From: Porodaedalea pini
Lineage: Eukaryota > Basidiomycota > Agaricomycetes > Hymenochaetales > Hymenochaetaceae
Length of the DNA: 64,000 nt
Assembly (NCBI GenBank): GCA_002794775.1
Contig: NBAY01000006.1
Location: 496,001 to 560,000 of the forward strand
Direction of reading: 5' to 3'
Position numbers and translations under genes: made by a program. How positions within the stretch are numbered: the first letter of the stretch is position 1; each line of letters opens with the position of its first letter. A model generated the notes under the pieces. The model was not told the origin of the DNA. It did no database searches and saw nothing but the letters and a program-made list of their open reading frames with translations. Below are positions 31,016 to 46,930 of this stretch, piece after piece.

Positions 31016-31955
31016 ATGGCAGCTCGAACAGCCAGCATCTCGCGCCAGACGAGCGAGACGTCCATCGAAGTCACCCTCGACCTCGACTGGTTGCCCTCCT
31101 CTGGCGCCAAGCAAAACATCGAGGTATCTACTGGCATCGGTTTCCTCGACCATGTGCGTGCGCGCATACATGCATCCTTCCTTATCCGTGCATCTCGAAA
31201 CTCACAACGCGAAATTGCAATAAATTAGATGTACAATGCCCTCGCGAAGCACGGTGGTTTATCCCTCACGATGAAGTGCAAGGGCGATCTGTGGATCGAT
31301 GACCACCACACCGCAGATACGTGTCTTCTCTGTGCTGCAACTGCTACTCCGCAGTACGGCGTAAGTGAGGACAAGGATTTACGAATGGCTATATACACAG
31401 GATAGCGCAATTGCATTAGGTACGGCATTTAAGCAGGCACTGGGCGAAGTGCGTGGGATTCGAAGGTACGGGACAGGACACGCACCGCTTGATGAGGTAC
31501 ACCCTTTCTTCGTCTCTGCTCACTCATGCTCCCTTCTCAACTTCACCGCTGATGTAAAACGATTGCTAGGCCCTCGCGCGTGCCGTAATCGACATCTCTG
31601 GGCGGCCCTTCTGCGTGACCGACCTCCAGCTGCGGCGCGAGAAGATCGGCGACCTCTCCACCGAGATGCTTCCGCACATCTTCCACTCCTTCGCTACCGC
31701 CGCCGGCGTCACGCTCCACGTAGATGTCCTTCGCGGCGAGAATGACCACCACAAGTGCGTCTCTTCTCCCTGCGTTACCTTTGTAATGGCTGGCACTTTA
31801 ATTTACGCAGTTCACTGAGCGTATGCGGTTTGTTGACCTTGGTTCTTTCCTTTTGTAGAGCGGAGTCGGCATTTAAGGCGCTCGCGCTCGCGATCCGTCA
31901 GGCTATCGAACGGACGGGTGGTACTGACGTCCCGAGCACCAAGGGTGTCTTATGA
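31016..31955 (+). CDS. HIS3: imidazoleglycerol-phosphate dehydratase
   Basis: Dehydrates imidazole glycerol phosphate to imidazole acetol phosphate, a mid-pathway step of histidine synthesis, using a Mn cluster bound by histidines. Seen: [30 protein letters not shown] split by an intron, [19 protein letters not shown], and DDHHTAD (metal-binding histidines), then an intron ending CACAGGATAG into [94 protein letters not shown] and ending [10 protein letters not shown] complete it. The length (about 210-220 residues after splicing) equals the stand-alone fungal enzyme. Both HHxAD-like metal motifs are present. Four introns inferred. Confidence 0.95.
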
Positions 31956-32186
31956 GTCGCGAGCAAAATCTTTGAAAATATATTGGATACATTATACCAT
32001 GTATAACCAACTCGTGGTAGCGCCCGCCATTTTCCAATATCTTTCCGGACACAGCAGCGGTAAAAAATGAAGAGTTTCCAAGCAGAGTAATACATAAAGT
32101 ACACGAAAGAGGCAGCCTTATAATGACCTTCGTGGCCGTAAATTTTCATCTTCCCATCAAGCGTCTACGGATGAAAAAAAATAATT

Positions 32187-35100
32187 CTACCATAAAACAC
32201 ACCTCTTCTCTTTCGGCGGGTTCAGCTGTAAATTCAGCAGTATGAGCAACAAGGTCTCAAGAAATTTTCAAAGCGCCTGGATTTACAGATGCGCTTTGTC
32301 GACATACCTTCGTGCCCTCCTTACACTGGAACGCAGCCGCGAACTCTGGGATGTTCGCCAGCGTGCCTTCAACACGATATTTGTTTGGCGAGTGCGGGTC
32401 CGTGCGCAGGCGCTGGACCTTTATACCCATCAACGTCGTTGATGTCAATGAGCAATAAGATCTCAAGTATGATGAAGTAGCTGAATGAAGTAATAGAAGA
32501 CGCACAGCAGCAGCGGGTTTGATGATCTGCGCCCAAATCTGGCCGAAACCGATGAAGAACAGCTGCTCTTGAGTGTAATTGAGCCCCGGCAGGAGCAGCT
32601 CGCGCCCTTCCTCCGCAGCGGTGTGGAACTGACCGCGCCAGGCGCGGTAGGCTTGGACGAGTCCTGAGTCGCCGATATTCTCGCCAGATGTCCTAGATCC
32701 ATATGTGAATATGGCTACCCAGAACGGAACTGTGACAAAGACGTACAGATTACCCTGTATAACATTATGCATCAGCATGTGAAGTAAACCTGCAATGGTT
32801 TCTTATGCTTACATTAACATGCATCTTGCCACCTTTCCCATCATCAATCGTGTACTCTGCAGATTGCACATTAACTTAGCACTGCTCTTCATGCAGACAA
32901 GAGCATTCGCGCTCAATTGGAGACTAAAAAAAGACTCACGCGAATACTGCTCCGCGATACACTTCTGGATCTCCTCGAAGCCCTCACTTGTCGCGTTCGT
33001 CCACCACTGTTCGAGCTTCCCTTTCTGGTTGTACAGCCGGCCCGCGGAGTCGAATGCGTGCTATTTCAGTTTCATGACAGTATTATTATTGCGTATATAT
33101 GCACATGATAGAAGAACATAGCTGCTTACAGTGAGCTCATGCGCCGCGACCGCGCCGAAGGCACCGTACTGCAGGTAGGCCGGCCTGGTTTACACAGAAC
33201 AACAAATAACTGACATCAGTCCCCCTTCTTCTATCCGCTTCTCAGAGCAGAAGGAAGACGTACCATTTGAACGAGAAGAAGGGTGGCTGCAGTATGCCCG
33301 CGGGGAACACGATCTGCACATCAAGTTCCAGTCAGTTCTTTCTCGCCGAATAGACTTCTCTTCGGAAGAGTAAATTGTTGATGCCGACCTCATTTGCGGG
33401 CGGGTTGAAGTATGCGTTCACCATGCTCGGTGGCATGAGCCACGCCTGGGTGTCGCGCTGCTTCCCAAGCATCTGCCATTTCTTGTAGACTTCGCTGATC
33501 CTGTTATACAGAAGTTACGGCCAGAATTCACCAATAAGGACTGAAGAAGAAAAGACGAGAGAAGTAAATTAAAGAACGTACTGCGCACTAACGACGCTCT
33601 CGAAGAACTCGACCTTGTCGACGATTACGAGGCGGTAGTAGAGCGCAATGGCGCGTGCAGATTCGGTGTTGGGTGACAGCGGATAGCCGACTTTGACGTA
33701 GATAGCGTTGGCCTGTGCGTGCGTCGCATTTGTTCTGCGAGGTAAGTGAAAGTCTTACATGTAGTCTTAGATGAAAAGCCAGACCTTTTCAGATGCAGCC
33801 TTGGCCGACTCCTCATCCATCCATTTTAAGTTCTTAAGCGACTGTTTGAAGGCATCGATGATATCTGCCAGGAGTAAGGTGATCAATTACCTCGTTTCCA
33901 TCATTCGCAGAATAATGACTTACCAGTAATGACCTTCGTCCCCTTTGCCTTGCTATCCCCGCCAAAGGCCTTTTGCACGAAGAACCGTCCGGCCGCAAAG
34001 CCCATCGCGTCCTCTACCTGCTGTACGCACCACTCTGAACGATCCGGCACCGCACCCTTCTTAATCCCCTGCAGCGTCTCTTTCAGCGCGCGGTCCGCCT
34101 TCCACACCTCCGTCCCATGTCCCAAGAGCGGCGCGAGAGCAAGCGAGACCCGTGTCACGAGGTACGCCTCGACGGTGTCCGCATCTGTAGAGGAGAGGAT
34201 GGAGGAGAGCGACTCAGCGTATGTGGTCGAGGTAAGGATTACTCGTGAAGGGAAGTTGCGCGGCGTGAAGGTGCTGAAGTAGGATGGGAAGTCAATCTGC
34301 GGGAGCTGGGCGGCGAGCTCCGGGAAGTCAACGGGGTTGTACGTCGCAACAGGGTCTTGCAGTAGAACTTCGCTGTAGATCAGTGAACGATTAAATTTCT
34401 ACCTGATTGGAATTGAAGGGAACCTTACAGGTCGAGAGACGCATTTGCGATGCGCTTCTCAAACTTGACGACGTCCTTTGCCAGTGCGAATGCACGCTCA
34501 GTCTTATTCACAGGCTTTCGTCCACGGCCAGACCCGTCGTCATCGTCGTCGCCCCACGGTGGCCAAGGCCAAGGCGGCCAGACTTTCACCTTCTCGTCTG
34601 TGTCAACCACAAGGGCGTCCGGCTGCTGCGACGCAGCGTCATCAGCGCTGTCGTCAAGCGCGAGAAGCATACGTGCCAAAGTATCCCTGTACAACTTGCG
34701 AATGGGTTTCTCGTCGTAGTATTCCTGCACGTCACTGATATAAGAAATTGTACAGGGACAAGACTGAGGTTGGGGTGCGGACCTTGGAAGGGAGACCGAG
34801 ATCGGGCTGGAAGAACCAGAGGGTCATTAAGTTTGGGTCAACACCGACGTCTCCGTCGATGTCAAAATTAAAGAGTCCTCCAATCCCTCGCGAGTGCAGG
34901 TATGAGACTGCCGCAGTAAGCCCATACTTCGGAATTTCAACCTTCCCAGCACCACCGTTCTCAACCGCTTTCTTCCAGTTATCCGAGCGATAAAGGTCGC
35001 GCACAACGCGGACGATGTCCTGCAGTGGTGCGTCGCCGCGTTCGTTTAGCAAGTCCTCGTCCATGCATGATGTATACAGGTCGCGCAGTTTCGTCAACGT

Positions 35101-35971
35101 CTCCTCGTCGTATGAGTCAGCGGAGACGGACACGGATGAGTTGGTCGGCGGGTCGAGAATCTTGCGAATAATGCGCTTGTTCTCGTCGGAGACGACGTTG
35201 AAAGAGCCGTACGCGCCCTTACCGGCGGGTATCTCACTCTTTGCGAGCCAGCCGCCGTCTGCAGGGATGAAGACATTATTCATATTTGCAACCGACAAAA
35301 AAGAGATGAATTACTCACTTGAGAACTCGTAAAAGTCTTCGCAAGGGTCTTGTGATTCGTCGAGGCTCTGCAGGATGGCGGCGGAAAGCACGACGCATTC
35401 CGACGAAATGCACAAAGACTGAAATAATCAACAATATGGTGAGAATGATTAGTGGACTGCTCATTATTTGTACGCACAGATCCTGGCCCTGCAGTCGGTA
35501 AAGGTGCGGGAATAGTCGTAGGCGACGGCGGTGGTGGTGGTGGGACGGTTGTTGAGCCCGTCGGTGCCGGCAACGTAGTAGACGCGTACACAGTGCTCGT
35601 GACAGGGATACCTGGACGCCTCGCACCACGCTCATGGCTCAGCTTATGCTCCGCGCCCGCGAACAGCCCGACAAACACGGACGTCAGTAGGAGTAGGAGC
35701 AAAGCGAGCACGAGCAAGATCTTCGTGAGTGTCGTGAGCGGTTCGCGCAGGATGTCATCGACGTGCGAAGAGAAGGACTTGTGTCTGGGCCGTGCAGAAG
35801 TACCATCTAAAGAACTCCCATGCTCTGCATCTGGATCACGCAGGAGAGGCGCATCCTCTGCAATGGTTGATGTTAAATATAATATTAACATGAGAAACGA
35901 AGTAGGGCTGCAGAAGAGTACTGACCTCTATCCGTTGAGAAGCGCGGCTCTCTGTAGTCGGAATCGGTCAT
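32187..35971 (-). CDS. M13-family (neprilysin-like) membrane metallopeptidase
   Basis: A zinc endopeptidase of the neprilysin/endothelin-converting-enzyme family, type II membrane protein. Seen: cytosolic MTDSDYREPRFSTDR, one membrane segment (LTKILLVLALLLLLLTSVFV), a Pro/Thr-rich stalk, DPCEDFYEFSNGGW, and YSTSCMDEDLLNERG-like lid region. NAYFNPPANEIVFPAGILQP leads to the zinc site AAHELTHAFD, split by an intron inside HELTH, and GENIGDSGLVQAY provides the third zinc ligand. The final CVLW is the family's conserved C-terminal Cys-x-x-Trp. The intron within the active-site codons is removed exactly by GTAAGC...ATAG. Unusual: an insertion near 34540-34620 rich in Trp, Pro and Asp (VWPPWPWPPWGDDDDDGSG). 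Physiological substrate unknown; peptide processing or turnover at the cell surface or in the secretory pathway is inferred. Confidence 0.93.
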
Positions 35972-36189
35972 GGCTGCGTGCCGAGAGGGCTCACAGACAG
36001 CGACGACGCGTCTTAGACGTACAAGTATCTAGTCAAGCAGCTCGAGTGATTGACTGCGCGGTCTCAGTGCGTGTCGTGCGTGGTGAGAGACTGCGTTCAT
36101 TAATGACGAGAGTCATGTGACATTAGGACGCGCAGCACCACCGAGACTTGAAACACGTCGATTTCACGAGCATCACGACGAGCACAACA

Positions 36190-37015
36190 ATGGCGACAGA
36201 CATAGAACTTGACGACCTTGCAGAGAAACGCAGACAACAAGATGCATCTGCTCAGCCAACGGATGTTACAGAAAGTGCACAGAGCGAGAATCGAGATGGC
36301 TCGGTCGCTGCATGGGCGTGGGCTTCCGCTTCTCTGTACGTCCCTTAACTCTTTACTCTCTTTTTATTGAAAGCTTGAATCATATATGCATATGCAGACT
36401 AAGCCTAGCATCCTCAATCCTCCTCCTCTTCCCCCGCTTCCTGCTTTTCCTCTCCGTCTCCGCAGAGTTTGCCGAACGTGCCCTCACACCCCTCGAACGC
36501 TTCCTCGCCCTACACTTCTCCTTCTTCCTCTTTGCGCTCTCATTTTGTCTCGTACTTTACGTGAGTCCTCTCTTTCTACGCCTTTCACTTCTAGGTGCCC
36601 AATTTGACCTTGCGAAACACATTTAGATCCCGTCGGACGAGGTATTCGAGACGCGACGTCGAGATGCTCTTGGCCACCCCCTGCTCGGCCCCCTCAGCGG
36701 CGCCTCCTTGCTCTCATCCTTCGTGTCGTATAACACAAAAAGCGTCGGCGCGCTGCCCTTTGGTGTCTTCCTCCTCACGGGCATCATCGGCTTGTGGGGT
36801 CTTTGGGTGGTGCGTATACTCTTCCCCCTTCATTTGTACCCGCCTTTAATAGGCTAATACGCATGCATTTTTCATGGTAGATCCTATTTGAAGGGACTTC
36901 ACGCATATCCAAAAAGACTGGCGCAGACAAGCACACATCCGCTTTCTTGTTCGGCAACAAGAGTGCGGCGTCCGTGCAGAAGAAAGAATGGAAGAAAGCG
37001 CAGAAACACTCATGA
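36190..37015 (+). CDS. small uncharacterised membrane protein
   Basis: About 205 residues after splicing. The soluble N-terminus [20 protein letters not shown] is followed by hydrophobic segments ([58 protein letters not shown]) and a lysine-rich tail ([14 protein letters not shown]). Introns (36335-36400, 36560-36626, 36810-36881) have canonical ends, and removing them keeps one frame to TGA at 37013. It is a conserved-looking three-pass membrane protein, but I do not recognise the family. It is divergent from the M13 peptidase with about 220 bases between starts, so the two may share a promoter. Confidence 0.75.
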
Positions 37016-37168
37016 TATTACTATGTATAACCATTACTATCGGCATCCCGCTTGTATTCATTCGCGTCCCGCATTGGAAGATGGAGTTGTATAAATTACT
37101 TGCACAAATCTACAATACATGTATACAAACCTCTTTGTATCCTATCCGCTAAAATACCCAAGAAATTT

Positions 37169-39247
<2,079 letters not shown>

Positions 39248-39413
39248 GTTGGTGGGACGGCGGTGTCGTTGACGAAAGTCGAAATGTCCACGCACGGAGA
39301 TGGGCTCACGTGGTTCGGCAACAGGCGTGGTGCGCACTCGCGGGGTCCTGTCTTATGCTTCTGCACTATCTCAAGAACTGTACAAGTAATTTAGCAGCAA
39401 AATATACACACGC

Positions 39414-41697
39414 ATGGCGCACAGCGACTCGGAAGACGAGGTCGAAGTAAACGATGCATTCGATTTTGACGGGCGCAGCAGTGACGCGGACGAGGTGAAC
39501 GAAGATGACCTCTTCGACGCGGACGACAACGCGGACGACGCGACCGAGCACGGCGAGGTATTTCCTGCTCCTCGCTTCATCTTACACACTGCGAACTCAA
39601 CTCTCGCATTGCGTGGCTTAGGAGACGGGCTCTGACGATGATGATGATGAGGTTGATGCCGAAGCCGAGGCTGAGGGAGAGGAGGAGGAAGAGGAAGAGG
39701 ACGAGAGTATGGATATTGCTGCAGTGCAGAAGGAGGTCGTCCCGCTGCAGACACCTTTGCAGCCGCCGCCGCTACCAGAACCTCCTGAGCATCATGCTGG
39801 ATCTTCTAGAGGTATGTCCAACTCTCCTAAATATTTTAACTCCTGGCTTCATCATGTACAGTACGCACTCCTGCGCAACGCGAGCGTTCAATGTCGCCCG
39901 CACGCGCCCGGCGCATCAAGCTCCTCTCCGCACTCACACATCCTCGGTCCTACACGGTCGAGGCTATTTGCGCGATCGCGCACCCCGAGCCGACGCACTC
40001 GCTTGCCGCATCTGCATGCATGACGCACTTGCTCACGGGCTCGCAGGACGGGTACGTGCGCGACTACGACGTGTTCGCCGCGGTGAACGGCAAGACATTC
40101 CTCACCGCACCACAGCGCGCGCACTGCGCCGTTGTCGAGGGCACGATGAAGGCTGGCCAACTGCGCGTGTGGTGGGAGAATCCCGGTGCGCCGTCCGCTG
40201 CTGATTCTGTTGTCGAGGATCATTCGCGATCACCCGTGACGAGCCTAGCTATGCACTCGGATGCACTGTGGGCTTTAGCAGGGACGGAGGTAACTAGGTG
40301 CAACTATCTGATGTTCACATGCACAAGCTCAAGATTTATCTTGGGCAGAAAGGCCATATTAATTTGTTTACGGTGCGCCATGAACCTGGGCAATTTATTA
40401 CAGCAATGCACGGCCATCGCAATCTCGTGTCCTCGCTCGCCATGCAGCATGACGAGATGGGCTTCTTTAGCGCAGGATGGGATGGTGATGTGTACGTGAG
40501 TCTTTCGTGTAAATTAACACACAGTTCTCCCTCGCTCACGCTGTTACGGAACCGCCGGCGCCAAAGCAATGGGACCTGAACACCGGCCACCAGGTCCGAA
40601 AATTCACATCCACAGGTGCCCAAGTCGCCGTCGTAGCAGTCCGTCCTTTGGGGCCCATTCTTCCTCCGCCTGCGCCAGCAGAGGCCTCCTCTGGTTCGCA
40701 CGGCCAGGACGATGACGCGAAATCCGACGCATCATATGATCCACTGTTCGACGACGAGCCCGAAGAAGACGAGAACGCCGCCGTGGGACCCCCAGCGAAG
40801 ACGAATGGGAACGAGCGAGCGACGAGCAGCACCGCGCCCCTGGCGAAGAATCCAGCGGCGACCTATCCGCGCGGCCCCCCGACCCTGGACTCCACAAGCT
40901 ACGGTGCGTATTCACCGGACGTGCTGATGACAGCTTCCATCGACGGGTCTATCGTGCTCTGGGATCAGCGTGTGAACACGCAGGGGAAGGGTGTCGGCCG
41001 TCTGGAGATGAGCAGCAAGACACCGCCGTGGTGCGTTTCGGTATGTGAAATTGCCCATTACTTTCACCCGGATTCAAATTGACGAGAGGTGCGTGAGACA
41101 GGCGTGCTGGTCTGCAGATGGCGGACAAGTCTATGCGGGACGACGTAATTGTACTGTGGACGTCTGGGATACCCGACAGTTTGGACAGAGCGTCAGCGGG
41201 GTGCCGAGGCTGCTGAAAACGCTCCGAAACCCTATCAGCTCAGGTGCGGTGTCGTGCGTCGCCGCGTTCCCGGATGGGCGACACATCGCGGTGTGAGTGC
41301 GCTGCTCGCTTTTTTTTTTCCTTTTTTTTCGCGATTTTTTTCCAGACTGAGGTTTTGCATATATGCTTATGACACGGACGCACGTAGGGCTTCGAACGAC
41401 AACATCCGGTTGTGGAACGCGAGCGAAGCCGGGGAGGCCGAGACGAGCGGCCGCGGACGGTCGGGCGTGCCATTCAAAATTATCCCTGGACACCATGGAG
41501 GCATTATCTCGCAGATGCGTACGTTGACACTCTTTTCCCTTCTCCCGTCGCCAAGACTTATCGTGCGTTATGTTGTTTGTCCGCATGCAGTGATCGACCC
41601 AGCGGCGCGATTCATGGTGAGCGCCAGCAGCAATCGCGGGTGGTCTGGGGAGTCGACGCGGGTTGTACTGATCCACGACATCAAGCACGTCGTGTAG
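39414..41697 (+). CDS. SPT8: SAGA complex WD40 subunit Spt8
   Basis: Spt8 is the SAGA subunit that contacts TBP and helps choose core promoters. Seen: an acidic N-terminus (SDSEDEVEVNDAF, VNEDDLFDADDNADDA, a second acidic run after the first intron), then SLAASACMTHLLTGSQDGYV, RSPVTSLAMHSDALWALAGT, and KGHINLFTVRHEPG. Blades continue with NLVSSLAMQHDEMGFFSAGW, GHQVRKFTSTGAQVAVVAV, an acidic insert (DPLFDDEPEEDENAA), SPDVLMTASIDGSIVLWDQR, GGQVYAGRRNCTVDVWDTRQ and DGRHIAVASNDNIRLWN. The order acidic domain, WD blades, acidic loop, WD blades is that of Spt8. Joins such as TE|KGHIN and DVY|QWDLNTG are clean at GTAACT and GTGAGT donors. Divergent from SRP54 with about 165 bases between starts. Confidence 0.88.
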
Positions 41698-41949
41698 AGG
41701 AGTACTAGTGTTCTGTATACATAATAAAAAGTGCATTCGAACGGCGTAGTCTATAGACAGTTAGTTCGTGCGATGTCCATGAAGGGGGACCCCTGCGACC
41801 GATAATAAAGTTACGAAGAACGTGCATCCGAATACACTTGCCCAGAGCCAGCTACATGGTTCAATCACTGCCCGCGCCCTATAAGTACCCACACGTCCAA
41901 CCGGAGTCGCCCACCTCCTGCTCCCACCACAACAAGACAACCAACAGCC

Positions 41950-43515
41950 ATGCCGAAACGCTACTACGACGACATCGACGATGGCGCACCCGGCGAGGAC
42001 GACGCGCGCTATGCGAGTGCGACTTACAACACAATGTCCGCGCTCCCGCAGCAACCAGTTCACGTTCAGCACATGCAGGGGGTCGTGCAGGGCGGCGGGT
42101 ATAATCCCGCTTTTGCAGGTGGCTCGAGTGTCGGCATCACACCGCTCGCAGTTCCTGTTGTGCCCGCTGTAAATGCGCCTGTCGCGCCTGCCCCGCCCGC
42201 GATGCCTGCGTGCGTGATTCCAGACGACGCGCCGTCGGACAGCACAATGGCGGAGGGTGACGAGAGCTACACCTACTCGGTGACGCCTGAGATCGCAGAG
42301 ACGCTGTTCCGTGAGGTGCACGGCCGGCGGCTTAACACGATGCAGCCTGTGTACCAGCTGCCCGCGGACGAGGACGAGATCAAGGTCTGTTTCTCATTCA
42401 TTCCTCTTGCGTTTACTTCCGTCGTCGCCATGCTCACATGCACTTTAACTGGTAAATGTTTTGGCGATTGGGAATGAATAGCGGGAGGAATACTTCCATA
42501 AAATGATGTACATCGTTATGGGCGACAAGAACCACGTCGGGCCCATCGAGGAAGTCCTCAGCGCGCCTTCGGACAGGCCGCGCCGCATCCTCGACATCGG
42601 TTGTGGCAGTGGGATGTGGGCCATTCAGATGGCCGACGAGTTCCCCGATGTCGAGGTCGTCGGATGCGACCTCGCGCCGATCCAGCCTGAGTGAGCCTTG
42701 CAGTTGTCTCCCCGCTCGTCTCAAGCTACTAACTTAATGGATCGCGCTATTATTACAGGATGGTTCCTCCCAACTGCGAGTACGTAGCGCATCTATTTAC
42801 ATGATCTACTTCTAATTAACCGTCGATCAAGCTTCGAGCTGTTCGACGCGCAGCTGAACCCGTACGCAGACGAATACTTCGACGTCGTGCACGCGCGCAG
42901 CGTGCACACGGGCATCCGGAACTACCCGTTGTTCCTAGAGGAGGTCGCGCGCATCCTCGCGCCGGGCGGCCTCGTCATCCTCGTCGAGAGCGAGGTGCGC
43001 GCGCTGACGGAGGGCAAGACGCCCATTGACGCGGGTCCGCGCGGCGGCGCGCCTGGGTGGCACGCGTTCTGGGAGCAGTACAGAAGATGTCTGGCGGGAA
43101 ACCACATAGACACCACTGTCCCGACGCGCCTGGGTGCGCTCCTCCGCGCGACGGGCGCATTTGAGGACGTCGTCGCGCAGGAGGCGACTGTCCCTGTCGG
43201 CTTCTGGCCCAAAGGTGCGTTTCCCTTTCATCCTTTCTCATTTCACTTTCTAATCTAGTTTGAATCGGTGCAGACGACAACCTCCTCGCGGTCGGCGAGC
43301 ACGCCTGGATGGACCATGACCGGTTCGTCCCGGGTGTCCGCCCGCTCTTCCTCTCGTACGGCCTCTCGGAGTTCCGCGTCAAGATCCTCGTCGAGGACGC
43401 GCAGCAGGACCTGTATTACCCGCTCACGCGCCCATACTCGTGCGTGCACGTCAGCCACGCGCGCAAGATTGTGTCGTGGACGCCGCCCCGTCGCCGCACG
43501 CGCCGTCTGCGCTAA
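41950..43515 (+). CDS. LaeA-like SAM-dependent methyltransferase
   Basis: Class I methyltransferase of the type related to LaeA, the fungal regulator of secondary metabolism and development. Seen: MPKRYYDDIDDGAPGEDDAR, a Pro/Ala-rich disordered region, and SYTYSVTPEIAETLFREVHG. VYQLPADEDEIKREEYFHKM and YIVMGDKNHVGPIEEVL precede motif I, ILDIGCGSGMWAIQMADEFP, then VVGCDLAP (acidic loop). After introns come YADEYFDVVHARSVHTGIRN, VARILAPGGLVILVE (post-I strand) and a C-terminal DPYYPLTRPYSC-like stretch (YYPLTRPYSCVHV). All SAM-binding elements are present. Basidiomycete genomes hold many paralogues, so the specific regulatory role of LaeA is not implied. Four introns. Confidence 0.85.
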
Positions 43516-44192
43516 CTATAGGGCCTTTTGTCGCCCCGCCTCGTTTTAAACAGTTTGGCTCGCGTTCTCTGCGAAGTCACTTTTCTTGTTTTGCTATCAG
43601 TCTAACTGACGACGCGTGCCTGTCGTCTCCCTGCTTTGTCAGTCTTTCTGTACTAGCCCTCCCTCATCTTTCTCCTTTGTCTCCGTCCTTTCTGTATTTC
43701 CTTGTTGCTGACTGTCTTGTCGAAAATGCTGTCGTTCGATACCCTTTCGTGTACAGTGTCTATCAATGCAATCATATTTTGTCTTTCATCTATGCGCGAT
43801 GTGTGCGCCTTCTCGTCGCCATAAGTTCTCAAACACGACTCAGAAACATAACCCGTCAGAAATCAGTTGAAACGCCTATATTGTTTCGTTCCCAGAGCCA
43901 AAGTCTACAAAAGCAGGAGAACGCGACCACCGCCATACATCATACACGCGCGCAACTATGTAAAGGGAATCGGGAGGGCATATACCACCTACGTCGAGGG
44001 CGGCAGCGGAACAACAGGGAGAGGGGCATAAAGCAGTGCAACGCAATATTAGCACCAGCATATCGTCGACAACAGACACTTCAAACGGAGAGTTGTGCAG
44101 AAGGGCGAGGGAAGGGGGGTTAGACTCAGAACGATGCAAACGAACGAATGAATGGCGCGCATGCGCGCCCGGAAGAGCTACATCAGACAAAA
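43516..44192. other. convergent 3' flanks
   Basis: Spacer between the tail-to-tail methyltransferase and PAB1 genes; pyrimidine-rich at 43600-43700. It probably includes both 3' untranslated regions. No gene supported. Confidence 0.45.
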
Positions 44193-46584
<2,392 letters not shown>

Positions 46585-46930
46585 CGTTAAGAGTTTATTG
46601 AGAGGTTAAGTTTTTCTTTGCGTTGCAAGATTTGGGGTTTTCTGGTGTTGGGCGGTCGGATGGCGGGGTCGTTACTGCTTTGTTTGACTTTTCTGCGACT
46701 GTACGGGCGCAAGGTCAGAGAGCATCGGAAGAGTGGGATAGAGAGCAAACTTACACAGCGAGACAACAAGGCGACAACTGAGGTAGGTAGGTTTTCTTGA
46801 TTTTTTTTTTGAGGTTTTAAAGAAATAAAAGAGTCTTTTTTTCTGCACAGAACAATACCGTCAGCGGCGGTATCTCGGATGCCCAATCCTCGAGCGACTC
46901 GAGAGCTTGAGCGAGCTGGCAACGGAGACG
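46585..46930 (-). promoter_or_regulatory. PAB1 5' leader with oligo(A) runs
   Basis: On the coding (minus) strand this upstream region holds an A10 run (46801-46810) and an A7 run (46836-46842), plus shorter A runs near the ATG. In other eukaryotes, poly(A)-binding protein represses its own mRNA by binding an A-rich 5' leader. Whether these runs are inside the mRNA or in a leader intron cannot be told from sequence. Confidence 0.45.

Noticed and set aside
40536..40915. Long minus-strand frames opposite SPT8
   Set aside because: Shadows of the SPT8 acidic and WD exons; composition and position explain them.
41300..41350. Poly-T runs suggesting a retrotransposed tail
   Set aside because: They lie inside an SPT8 intron with correct splice ends; no target-site duplication or reverse-transcribed copy nearby.
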